NCBI GenBank assembly: GCA_900319625.1 | Contig: ONPD01000004.1 | Coordinates: 124,001 to 188,000, forward strand | DNA from: an uncultured Treponema sp. | Lineage (GTDB): Bacteria > Spirochaetota > Spirochaetia > Treponematales > Treponemataceae | DNA length: 64,000 bases | Direction: 5' to 3' | Shown here: positions 8,221 to 16,534 of the stretch, piece after piece | Position numbering within the stretch: position 1 is the first letter of the stretch | Layout of the letters: every line of letters starts with the position of its first letter | Made by a program: the position numbers and the translations under genes | The notes under the pieces: model-generated | What the model was told of the DNA's origin: nothing | The model's database searches: none | The model's input: only the letters and a program-made list of their open reading frames with translations

Positions 8221-9983
8221 CAGTAGCCCCCGCTAAATTTTTGTAACATAGAGCGAGCGTGTTCAAGAGACTGAGCCTGCTGGGCATCCCCTGAAAGCAT
8301 TCGTGCAATTTCACAAACCCTTTCTTCGCCTTCAATAGGATGAACGTTCGATGATGTAATTTCTCCGGAAACACTTTTCTCTATCTTAATCTGATTATCG
8401 GCATAAACTGCGATGCTCGCTAGATGTGTAATACAGAAAATTTGCGTGTTTTTTGAAAGATTTTTGATATGCTTTCCTACCGCAACGGCAACCTCACCGC
8501 CAATACCAGTATCAATTTCATCAAAAATAAGGGTTTCGATGTTATGAGTTGAAGTGCGGGCAAAAATAGTTTTCAAAGCCAGCATAACTCTGGAAAGTTC
8601 ACCACCAGAAGCAATTTTTGCAAGAGGCTGTAAAGGATTTCCAGGGTTAGCGCTTATCATAAACTCGATATCATCCTTACCATAAGGGCCGCATTTCTGG
8701 ACAGCGTCAGTCCCCTCTTTCTGTGTAATTGAAACTCCAAAACGGGTTCCGCTCATTCCAAGATTAGAAAGGATTTCATCGGTTTCTTTTTCAAGAACTT
8801 TTGCTGTCTGACTTCTGGCATCAGAAAGCTTCTGGGCAGAGGTAAGGATTTCCTTTTCCAGCACTTTAATTTCTGCTTCAAGCTGGGATTTTTTATCGTT
8901 TCCGCTTTCGTTTTCTTCAATAAACTTCTGAGCTTCTTCATAAAAAGAAAGAACTTCAGAAAGAGGTGCATTTACAGAAGAAGCGTATTTTTTCTTAAGG
9001 TTATAGATTGCAGAAAGTCTGTCCTGAACCTCCTGTAAACGGGCCGGGTCAAAAACAAGCTTTGACTGATAGTCAGAAAACTCATCACTGATGTCAGAAA
9101 GCTCATAAAAGGCAGATTCCACGCGGGAGCTGAGTTTTTCAAGGGATTTATCAAGGCCGCTTACATAAGAAGCGCTTCTCATAAGCTTTTTAAGAGCCCC
9201 TGTTACACCTTCTTCTCCACCGGACAAAAGCTGATTAATACCTTCTACCTCAGAATATATTTTCTCAAAGCCTGAAAGGCGGCCTTCCTCTTCTTCGAGT
9301 GCCGTATCTTCATCCTTTTTAAGCTTTAAGACTCCGATTTCCTCTACGGCAAACTTCATCATATCAAGCTTACGAAGACGCTCGCTTTCACTCATTGAAT
9401 AATCAGAAAGAGATTTGCGCTTAGAAACTAAAAGTGCGTATTTTTGGGTAAAGGCTTCAACTTCAGCTGTAATTCCGGCCCGGGCATCAAGGAACTTTCT
9501 GTGTTCGCTCACCTTCATAAGGGACTGATGCTCGTGCTGACCGTGAATGTCGATTAAAAATGAAGAAAAGGCCGCAAGGTCGCTTCTTGTAACCGGAGTA
9601 TCATTAATCCAGGCGCCGGACTTTCCGTTTGCGCGGATAAAGCGGCGGAGTAAAACACGGTTATTTTCGATTTCAATTCCGTGCATAAAAAGCCATTCAA
9701 GGGCAGATTTAGGCTCGTATTCTTCATCAGCCTGAATGGCTGCCTGGGCTTCTTTAGAAACAGGGGGCTCGTTCAAAAGGAAGGTGGCACTTACATTAGC
9801 TTCGTTTTTTCCGGCACGAATCTGCCCGACATCAGATTTTCCTCCCAACAAAAAGGAAATGGCACCAATGAGAATAGATTTTCCGGCACCGGTTTCACCG
9901 GAAAGAACAGTAAAGCCCTTTTTGAACTCGATATAATCTGAGTCGATGAGGGCGAAATCTTTAATTGTTAAATCTTCAAGCAT
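8220..9983 (-). CDS. recN: DNA repair protein RecN
   Basis: A 587-residue SMC-like ATPase acting in double-strand break repair. Walker A GETGAGKS is at about 29-36, in the N-terminal sequence MLEDLTIKDFALID typical of RecN. A long central coiled coil follows, then the ABC signature region with SGGELSRVMLALK and Walker B TLIFDEIDTGIGGE, followed by ITHLASIA. Length and domain order are normal for RecN. The start overlaps the end of nadK by 8 nt, and its stop overlaps the next gene, so it sits inside a tight operon. No SOS box could be identified by eye, as the gene lacks a leader of its own. Confidence 0.95.
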   Translation of the reverse strand: MLEDLTIKDFALIDSDYIEFKKGFTVLSGETGAGKSILIGAISFLLGGKSDVGQIRAGKNEANVSATFLLNEPPVSKEAQAAIQADEEYEPKSALEWLFMHGIEIENNRVLLRRFIRANGKSGAWINDTPVTRSDLAAFSSFLIDIHGQHEHQSLMKVSEHRKFLDARAGITAEVEAFTQKYALLVSKRKSLSDYSMSESERLRKLDMMKFAVEEIGVLKLKKDEDTALEEEEGRLSGFEKIYSEVEGINQLLSGGEEGVTGALKKLMRSASYVSGLDKSLEKLSSRVESAFYELSDISDEFSDYQSKLVFDPARLQEVQDRLSAIYNLKKKYASSVNAPLSEVLSFYEEAQKFIEENESGNDKKSQLEAEIKVLEKEILTSAQKLSDARSQTAKVLEKETDEILSNLGMSGTRFGVSITQKEGTDAVQKCGPYGKDDIEFMISANPGNPLQPLAKIASGGELSRVMLALKTIFARTSTHNIETLIFDEIDTGIGGEVAVAVGKHIKNLSKNTQIFCITHLASIAVYADNQIKIEKSVSGEITSSNVHPIEGEERVCEIARMLSGDAQQAQSLEHARSMLQKFSGGY

Positions 9984-10818
9984 GAGGGCCTCCCGACCAG
10001 TTCAATTTTGAGCGTAAAGCTGTGTAGAATTTATCTGCAGTGCAGTTTACAAGCTGCACTTTCTTTTCATATTTTTTTATGAGGACAGTGTCCCCTACCG
10101 TAAGTTCAAGGTTCTTTGCCCCGTCGATTTTCAGGTTGATTCCATCTGCCCGGCTTTCCGAAACCTTAATCGAAAGAAGTCCGTCCTGATTCAAAACTAT
10201 GGGGCGGGAAGAAAGGGAGAAGGAATTAATAGGTGTGAGCACAAAAGCATTAAGGGAAGGATCCAGAATTGGTCCCCCTGCCGCCGCAGAATAAGCAGTC
10301 GAGCCGGTAGGTGTTCCTACAATAAGTCCGTCCGCCTTCAGCTTACAAAGCAGCTGCATCTCATAATAAACATCAAGGGAAATTGTTGTTGCGGCAGATT
10401 TTGCGCACAAAACTACGTCATTCAAGCCGTTTCCGCAGTAAATTTCCTCATCATTATGAATTATGCGCACATTTGCCATACTGCGCTCAACAAGAATACT
10501 TTTTCCCTGCAAAAAGTTCTCCAGTTCTTCCTTCCATTCCTCCGGCTGAACAGAGGCAATAAAACCAAACTGTCCGAAATTAACAGGAAAAATTGGAATC
10601 GGAGAATGAGCTGTATTTCTTGCGGCAAAAAGAACGGTTCCGTCGCCGCCAAGAGTGATTACAAAATCATAGCCTGTAATCTTTGAGTCGGCGCAAAAAC
10701 CGTCAAATACAAAAGTATCGGTATGAATTCCCTTTGTTTTGAGAAAAGCCGCAATCTGGTCTGATAATTTCATCGATTCAGTTTTACTGACATTGATAAT
10801 AACAAGAGCTTTTTTCAT
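9976..10818 (-). CDS. nadK: NAD kinase
   Basis: A 280-residue ATP-NAD kinase that phosphorylates NAD to NADP in the cytoplasm. The diagnostic GGDGT motif is at 57-61, and the second motif GTPTGSTAYSAAAGGPI lies near 170-186, both intact. Size is usual for bacterial NadK. It starts at an ATG at 10818 and overlaps recN by 8 nt; nadK beside recN is a common pairing in bacteria. Confidence 0.95.
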   Translation of the reverse strand: MKKALVIINVSKTESMKLSDQIAAFLKTKGIHTDTFVFDGFCADSKITGYDFVITLGGDGTVLFAARNTAHSPIPIFPVNFGQFGFIASVQPEEWKEELENFLQGKSILVERSMANVRIIHNDEEIYCGNGLNDVVLCAKSAATTISLDVYYEMQLLCKLKADGLIVGTPTGSTAYSAAAGGPILDPSLNAFVLTPINSFSLSSRPIVLNQDGLLSIKVSESRADGINLKIDGAKNLELTVGDTVLIKKYEKKVQLVNCTADKFYTALRSKLNWSGGPHA

Positions 10819-10848
10819 AACTTTTCTCTAAACAATTAAAAACAAAAA

Positions 10849-11904
10849 TTACGGCAATGAGCCGAGAACCTTTACAATTTTTGCACTTTCTGAATGTGTA
10901 AGGCGCGGATAAAGAGGAACGTGTACGCAGCAAAGAGAAAGTGACTTTGCGTGAATACAGCGTTCAGAAAGCTCGTCCTTAGCGGCAATTACTGATTTTT
11001 CAAAGGCAAGCTGAAGTTCAATATCCTTTTTTGCCGCATACTGCTTAACGTCCTTAAAGGAACTTGAAAGCACTAAAGGGAAGCTGCACATTGTAGAGCC
11101 TTCTTCCATTTCACGGGCAAAGGTCTTGTGACGTCCAATCATACATGCCTGATGGAAAAGTCCGAAAAGCTCCTTACGGGTCTTTTCATTGCGGGCAAAT
11201 TCCTTAATCTGAACCCAGGCAAGGGCCGCATTAATATCAGGAAGCAGATCAGTTTCATCAGTTTCATCAGTAAGATGCTTAAGTACAATCCATTCACGGC
11301 GTCCGGGTGCCATAAGAACGGCTCCACCGCCTGCTGTAATTACATTGCGCTCTTCAAGTCCCATAATAGAATAAACGCCAAAGGTTCCTGCCATTTTTCT
11401 CTGGTCAGTTACATTTCCGTTTGCATCTTTTACAGGCACAGAAGAACCTGCGCTTTGAGAGATATCTTCAATAAAAGGAACGCCCAGCTCAATGATTTTT
11501 TCAAAATCAGGCAAGATTCCTTCTGTTTCATGAAGAAGAAGCAATACGCCCCCCTCTTCCATTCCCTTTTTAATAATTTCGGGAGTAACAAGAGAAGATG
11601 CTTCTTCTACATCAAGAACAAGAGGCTCAAATCCTGCTTCGCTTACAGCCTTATAATGCCAGAGCGGAGCAAGAGCTGAAATCATAATCTTAGCGCCAGC
11701 CTGTAAACCAAGGGAAGCTAAGGCGTATTTTAATGCGATGGAAGGACTTCTTAAAGCCACGCAGCCATCACATTTAATAAATTCTTTAACCTGCTGAATA
11801 AGTCTTGTATTTAATTCACCAGGTCCGATTTTTTCATCTACCATGCAGGTAAGCACGGCATCCATTTCTTTTCGTCGAATAGTAGTAGAATAAGTCTGTA
11901 TCAT
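10849..11904 (-). CDS. DegT/DnrJ/EryC1-fold protein lacking the PLP lysine
   Basis: A 351-residue protein with the fold of sugar aminotransferases (ArnB/DegT). The cofactor aspartate is present in FIEDISQSAGS (D147), and the sequence GTFGVYSIMG...NVITAGGGAV matches the segment that in this family reads GTFGxxSFHxxKNxTTGEGG. The Schiff-base lysine falls on R186 (EERN), with a two-residue insertion. A normal PLP aminotransferase is therefore unlikely; the known non-catalytic homologues may bind ligands or regulate. It overlaps cheW by one base (TAATG), so the two are cotranslated, and nadK follows after 30 nt. Fold assignment is good; function unknown. Confidence 0.72.
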   Translation of the reverse strand: MIQTYSTTIRRKEMDAVLTCMVDEKIGPGELNTRLIQQVKEFIKCDGCVALRSPSIALKYALASLGLQAGAKIMISALAPLWHYKAVSEAGFEPLVLDVEEASSLVTPEIIKKGMEEGGVLLLLHETEGILPDFEKIIELGVPFIEDISQSAGSSVPVKDANGNVTDQRKMAGTFGVYSIMGLEERNVITAGGGAVLMAPGRREWIVLKHLTDETDETDLLPDINAALAWVQIKEFARNEKTRKELFGLFHQACMIGRHKTFAREMEEGSTMCSFPLVLSSSFKDVKQYAAKKDIELQLAFEKSVIAAKDELSERCIHAKSLSLCCVHVPLYPRLTHSESAKIVKVLGSLP

Positions 11905-12383
11905 TATTGCATTTCGATAATTTTCTGGAGTTCTTTTGCATTAAAGAGCTTACGGATATTAAGCATAATAAGGTAACCGTGTTCTTCACGGATTACACCC
12001 TCAATATACTCAGATCCAATGCCGCTGAGCATCTGAGGTGGCTCTTTAACGTCCTCTGCCTTTACAGAAACAACACGCTCAACCTTATCAATTATGATAC
12101 CAATCTGACTTCCTTCTATTTTGAGAATGATAAATCCGCCGTCGATTGAATCTTCCTCTGTTTCAGAAACAGAAGACTGAATCTTAAAGCGTTTATGCAA
12201 ATCGATGATAGGAATGATTTCACCGCGAAGATTAATAATTCCTTCAACATAGTAAGGAGCATTTGGAATATAACGAACATTCTGGAGCTTTACGATTTCT
12301 TTTACATCCATGATGTTTACACCGTACAATTCTTCTCCAAGATGAAAAGTAACTAATTGAAACTGTGATTCAAGTTCAGCCAT
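11904..12383 (-). CDS. cheW: Chemotaxis coupling protein CheW
   Basis: A single CheW domain of 159 residues that links chemoreceptors to the kinase CheA at the cytoplasmic face of the membrane. Typical segments are YGVNIMDVKEIVKL, RYIPNAPYYVEGIINLRGEIIPIIDLHKRF and GIIIDKVERVVSV. A strong AAGGAG ribosome site precedes the ATG, and a good promoter-like pair lies at 12427-12455. No other chemotaxis gene is nearby; it heads an operon that continues into the DegT-fold gene, nadK and recN. Confidence 0.93.
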   Translation of the reverse strand: MAELESQFQLVTFHLGEELYGVNIMDVKEIVKLQNVRYIPNAPYYVEGIINLRGEIIPIIDLHKRFKIQSSVSETEEDSIDGGFIILKIEGSQIGIIIDKVERVVSVKAEDVKEPPQMLSGIGSEYIEGVIREEHGYLIMLNIRKLFNAKELQKIIEMQ

Positions 12384-12426
12384 AAAATCTCCTTTAGACA
12401 GATTAACTGAGTTTATTATCTCTTAT

Positions 12427-12455
12427 ATAATACTCTCAAATTTCAGTTTTAGCAA
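12427..12455 (-). promoter_or_regulatory. Sigma-70-type promoter before cheW
   Basis: On the minus strand a -35 TTGCTA (12450-12455) and a -10 TATTAT (12427-12432) are separated by exactly 17 nt. The -10 lies about 44 nt before the cheW ATG. It would drive cheW, the DegT-fold gene, nadK, recN and on down the string. Based on consensus match only. Confidence 0.5.
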
Positions 12456-12504
12456 TGCAAGTTTTTAATTGTTTTTAAACCTCCTTATTTTTTGTTTTTT
12501 CCTG

Positions 12505-13284
12505 CTAAACTATAAAAAGCGTCATAGAATATACTTCTTTTATAGCTGCATGAGCTTTCAGAAGAGCTGCGCAGGCTTCAATTGTGGCTCCCGTCGTACA
12601 TACATCATCCACAAGACAAACCCTTTCAGGAAAACTCCCCCCAGATTTTTCAATTTCCTTTTCCACCTCCCCCTGACTTTTCATAAAATATGATAAAGAA
12701 GACTTTTGAAATCTTTCCTGGCGGCCAAGCTTTTTCTGCTGAATATCAGATTTTCTTTCCAGCAGCTTCAAAAGGATAAAGCCGTAGCGAAGGGAAAGAA
12801 AAGTGCAGAGCTCATCAATCTGGTCCCAGCCATTTTTCCGGATTTTTCCCGGGCGGGGCGGTACGGGAACAAGATATTTTACAGAAAGCTTTTTTAAGGC
12901 AAGGGCATAAAGCGAAGCATAAAAGGCAGAAAGGCTTCTGATTCCCTGAATCTTCCATAAAAACAAAAGCTCCTTGTTCCAGAGTCGATAAGAAAAAAGA
13001 GGAAAAGCCCTGTCAGTATTTTTCAAAACCTGACTTTCCCGGCAGCAATGACAGGTATTTTTTGTTGATATAAGGGGACGCCCGCATATTGAACAGCGGT
13101 TTTCATAAAAAGATGGCGCTTCTACCCGCCTGTAAAAATGAGTAGCCCGGCAGCTTTTACATAGGGGCAAAAGCAGGCTTTTCTTTCCGCAGATGACACA
13201 GGTCTGCCCGCCCGAAAGAAAGCTGAAAAAGAGAAGAAAAAGCAATTTAATAAATTGAAAGGCTTCAAAGAAAATCCGCTTCAC
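12505..13284 (-). CDS. ComF-family phosphoribosyltransferase-like protein
   Basis: A ComF-type protein, about 260 residues. Zinc-finger-like CxxC pairs come first (CVICG, CKSC, CSICG, CHCC), then a type I phosphoribosyltransferase fold with the PRPP-binding loop VCLVDDVCTTGAT near the C-terminus. ComF homologues take part in DNA uptake or handling; whether this organism is competent cannot be judged here. The frame stays open to a TTG at 13329, but a GTG at 13284 (MKRIFFEAF) gives a more usual N-terminus; neither has a clear ribosome site. It follows mutS by a short gap. Start uncertain, family assignment firm. Confidence 0.8.
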   Translation of the reverse strand: MKRIFFEAFQFIKLLFLLFFSFLSGGQTCVICGKKSLLLPLCKSCRATHFYRRVEAPSFYENRCSICGRPLISTKNTCHCCRESQVLKNTDRAFPLFSYRLWNKELLFLWKIQGIRSLSAFYASLYALALKKLSVKYLVPVPPRPGKIRKNGWDQIDELCTFLSLRYGFILLKLLERKSDIQQKKLGRQERFQKSSLSYFMKSQGEVEKEIEKSGGSFPERVCLVDDVCTTGATIEACAALLKAHAAIKEVYSMTLFIV

Positions 13285-13363
13285 ACCTATAATATAGGCA
13301 AAAAAGTGCAGATTCCGGCAATGTTTCAAGAAAAAATTGTATTTTTTTTGGAAAAATCAGTCC

Positions 13364-15994
13364 TTACAGACCAGAAAGCTCTTTTTTCCAGCGGGAAATT
13401 AACTGAAGGGCCGCCATAGGAGTCATATTATCTACATCAGAAGAAAGAATTTCTGAGATAATTATTTCTTCATCACTGAAAAGTCCAGGCGTTGAATATT
13501 CAACCTTCTTTTCTTTTTCCTCTTCTTTTTTAAGGCTTTCTTCGTCAAAAATCAAAGGATTTTCATTAGCCGCATTTTGAATATGAGAAAGAATTACCTT
13601 TGCACGATCGATAACTTCTTTTGGAATACCGGCAAGAGCCGCAACATGAATACCATAAGAGTTTTCTGTAACGCCTTCTTTTATTTTTCGAAGGAATACG
13701 ACAGAGCCCGCCTGCTCGCTTACGTCCATACAGAGGAATTTGAGTCGTGGATGCTCCATACGGGAAAGCTCATGATAGTGAGTTGCAAAAAAAGTTTTAC
13801 ATTTTAAGTTGTCCAGAAGATATTCAGAAACAGCGCGGGCAATTGCGAGTCCGTCCTCTGTGGAAGTACCGCGTCCTACCTCATCCATAATGACTAAGGA
13901 ACGGGTTGTTGCGGAACGAAGGATATTTGCGGTTTCGGTCATTTCTACCAGGAAGGTTGATTCCCCTTTCGCAAGGTTATCAGAAGCACCTACGCGGCAG
14001 AAAATCCTGTCTACAATTCCAATACGGGCCTTATCGGCCGGAATAAATGAACCAGTCTGGGCAAGCAGGGCTATAAGGGCATTCTGGCGCAGGTAGGTTG
14101 ATTTACCCGCCATATTAGGGCCTGTAATAAGGTCAAAAGAAGGAATTGCATCGTCATCAGAAGATATCAGGCTGTCGTTGGCGACAAATTCGCCGGTTGG
14201 AAGGTGATTTTCTACCACCGGATGTCGTCCGTTTTTAATTTCAAAAACAGTGGATTCGTCCATTTCTGGCCTTACCCACTTGTGGGCAATGGCTGCCTGG
14301 GCAAAAGAAGCAATTACATCGGTATTTGCAATTTCAGATGCCAGCTGCAAAAGATAAGGAATATGCTGACCAAGACTTTTTCTTACTTCAATAAAAAGGT
14401 CACGTTCCAGCTCGAGGATTTTAGTTGAAGATTCATTGAGCTGCTGTTCAAGCTCCTGAAGGCGGGCCGTTGTATAACGGTCCTGGTTTACAAGGGCACG
14501 CCGCATAATGAAATGAGGAGGAACAGAAGAAAGTTTTCCTTTTGTAACTTCAATAAAGTATCCGGAAGCATTGTTATACTTAATTTTGAGGTTTGGAATA
14601 CCTGTGTTAGCCTTTTCCTCAGCCTCGTATTCAGAAAGCACGTTGTTAAAGTTATCGTGAATCTGACGCCAGTGGTCAAGCTCAGAAGACCAGCCCGGTC
14701 TGATTATTCCGCCGTCTGTCAAAGAAGTGGAAGGATCATCAAGAATGGCATTTTGGATTAATTCACAAATCTGACGTGAAGTTTCTGATTCAACAAAAGA
14801 AAAATCATACTGATTAAGATATTCTTTTACTGTAGTCCAGGCTTCAAGGCTGACTCTGAGAGCCTGTAAATCCTTGGCGTGGGCCCTCTCCATTGCAATA
14901 CGGCCGGAAAGACGTTCAACATCAAGAATCTGTGAAAGATCTGCCTTAATTTTTTCAAGCAGCTGGCGGTTTTCTACAAAATCAGAAATGCGGGTTTGGC
15001 GCTCTTCTATCTGGCGGACTTTTGTAAGGGGGAAGATAAGCCAGTTACGCAGGAGTCTGGCACCCATCGCGGTTTTTGTAAAATCAACACATTCCAAAAG
15101 ACTATACTGGCTTGTTCCGTCCCGCATATTTTCTGTAATTTCAAGATTGCGGCGGGAAGAATCATCCATCATAAGATACTGGCTGTCCCTGTAAACGTCT
15201 ATTGAACTTATATGAGGAATTACAGAGTTACAGGTCTTTTCAAGATAATCAAGTAAAAAGCCGGCAGGTACAATTTCACTGTCATTTTCTTCAAGGCCAA
15301 AAGATTTAAGGTTCAGTGTCTTAAACTGGCTGGTAAGCTTTTTATATGACAAATCATAATTAAAATCCCAGTCCGGATAATAGGAGACTGAAAGATTTGT
15401 ATCTGAGGCAAGGACATTCTGAATGTCATTGTTTGTTTTTAATGAAAGAGGCAGCAAAAGCTCACGAGGCCCGGCCCGGTTTAATTCCTTGGCAAAATTT
15501 TCGGACATTTTGCTGGCAGGCCAGGAGGTTGCGCGGAAGGCAGAGGTTGTAACATCGAGAAAGGCAAATCCCACACGTCCCTTGAAGATAGAAAGAGCGG
15601 CCAGGTAACTTGCCTTGTAACCATCCAGGTATTCTGATTCAACGGCGGTTCCTGGTGTGATGATTTCAACAACCTTCCGCTCCGCAATTCCCTTCCCACC
15701 TTTAGGTATTTCGCCTACCTGCTCGCAGATTACGATTTTTTTTCCCAGGCGCAGAAGTCTTGCAATATAGATTTTTGCAGCGTGATAAGGAATACCGCAC
15801 ATAGGCTGTTTTGCACGGTGAGTCAATGTTAAATTCAAAAGACGCGATACTTCTACCGCATCTGAATCAAACATTTCGTAAAAGTCACCCAGTCTGAAAA
15901 AAACAACCTCGTTCTGATACTTACTTTTAATTGCCCGATACTGAATCATCATCGGGGTAAGGTTTTCTTCAGAACCTGCCTCTTCCCCTGCCAT
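13364..15994 (-). CDS. mutS: DNA mismatch repair protein MutS
   Basis: An 876-residue MutS, the mismatch sensor of DNA repair. The N-terminal mismatch-binding domain carries FFRLGDFYEMF, with the Phe-x-Glu motif (FYE) that stacks on the mismatch. Connector, core and clamp follow, then the ATPase with Walker A GPNMAGKS at about 625-632 and Walker B LVIMDEVGRGTST. The C-terminal helix-turn-helix region is present. Its ATG overlaps the stop of the skp gene (TAATG). The order bamA, skp, mutS is the one I recall from T. pallidum (TP0326-TP0328). Confidence 0.96.
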   Translation of the reverse strand: MAGEEAGSEENLTPMMIQYRAIKSKYQNEVVFFRLGDFYEMFDSDAVEVSRLLNLTLTHRAKQPMCGIPYHAAKIYIARLLRLGKKIVICEQVGEIPKGGKGIAERKVVEIITPGTAVESEYLDGYKASYLAALSIFKGRVGFAFLDVTTSAFRATSWPASKMSENFAKELNRAGPRELLLPLSLKTNNDIQNVLASDTNLSVSYYPDWDFNYDLSYKKLTSQFKTLNLKSFGLEENDSEIVPAGFLLDYLEKTCNSVIPHISSIDVYRDSQYLMMDDSSRRNLEITENMRDGTSQYSLLECVDFTKTAMGARLLRNWLIFPLTKVRQIEERQTRISDFVENRQLLEKIKADLSQILDVERLSGRIAMERAHAKDLQALRVSLEAWTTVKEYLNQYDFSFVESETSRQICELIQNAILDDPSTSLTDGGIIRPGWSSELDHWRQIHDNFNNVLSEYEAEEKANTGIPNLKIKYNNASGYFIEVTKGKLSSVPPHFIMRRALVNQDRYTTARLQELEQQLNESSTKILELERDLFIEVRKSLGQHIPYLLQLASEIANTDVIASFAQAAIAHKWVRPEMDESTVFEIKNGRHPVVENHLPTGEFVANDSLISSDDDAIPSFDLITGPNMAGKSTYLRQNALIALLAQTGSFIPADKARIGIVDRIFCRVGASDNLAKGESTFLVEMTETANILRSATTRSLVIMDEVGRGTSTEDGLAIARAVSEYLLDNLKCKTFFATHYHELSRMEHPRLKFLCMDVSEQAGSVVFLRKIKEGVTENSYGIHVAALAGIPKEVIDRAKVILSHIQNAANENPLIFDEESLKKEEEKEKKVEYSTPGLFSDEEIIISEILSSDVDNMTPMAALQLISRWKKELSGL

Positions 15995-16524
15995 TATTCA
16001 AGTCCCAGCTCAGAGATAACCTGATTTGTAATATCAACTGACGAGCTGTACCACAAAATTGCATTTGCATCCTGCAGGCTCAAAATCATACTATAGCCGC
16101 CGCTTTCTGCAATTTTTGAAAGGGTATTATAGAGTTTTTTGTAGAATTCATCAGAAGTACGAAGAGATTTTTGAAGGCTTTCAAGCTCTACATTTTTTGC
16201 GTTTGTATATTCAGTAAGATAATCTTTTTTCTTTGTGATTTCAGATTCAATTCTCATTGCCTGAACATCATTGTTTGAGTTTTCATACTCAAGCTTTTTT
16301 TCCTGCAGACTTCTAAGCTCTTCAGTTCTCTTATTGATTTCTGCCTGAAATTCTGCCTTTTTCTTTTCATAGTTACGGATTGGAGCAGAGTTTCTGAAAT
16401 ATGCATTGTAAACCTTTGCTGTATCAACTACACCAAAGCGGGTAATCTGCTGGGAAAAAGCACCGGCAGAAAAAAATACAAATAAAGCTGCAATTAGCGA
16501 AAAAATCTTTATGTTTCTTTTCAT
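15994..16524 (-). CDS. Periplasmic chaperone, OmpH/Skp family
   Basis: A 176-residue exported protein with signal peptide MKRNIKIFSLIAALFVFFSA, then a GVVDTAKVYNAY segment and a long helical hairpin rich in Lys and Glu (about 50-130). This is the pattern of OmpH/Skp, a trimeric chaperone that holds unfolded outer-membrane proteins in the periplasm. It sits between bamA and mutS; the bamA-skp pairing supports delivery of clients to BamA. No missing parts. Confidence 0.88.
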   Translation of the reverse strand: MKRNIKIFSLIAALFVFFSAGAFSQQITRFGVVDTAKVYNAYFRNSAPIRNYEKKKAEFQAEINKRTEELRSLQEKKLEYENSNNDVQAMRIESEITKKKDYLTEYTNAKNVELESLQKSLRTSDEFYKKLYNTLSKIAESGGYSMILSLQDANAILWYSSSVDITNQVISELGLE

Positions 16525-16534
16525 TTATATCCCC

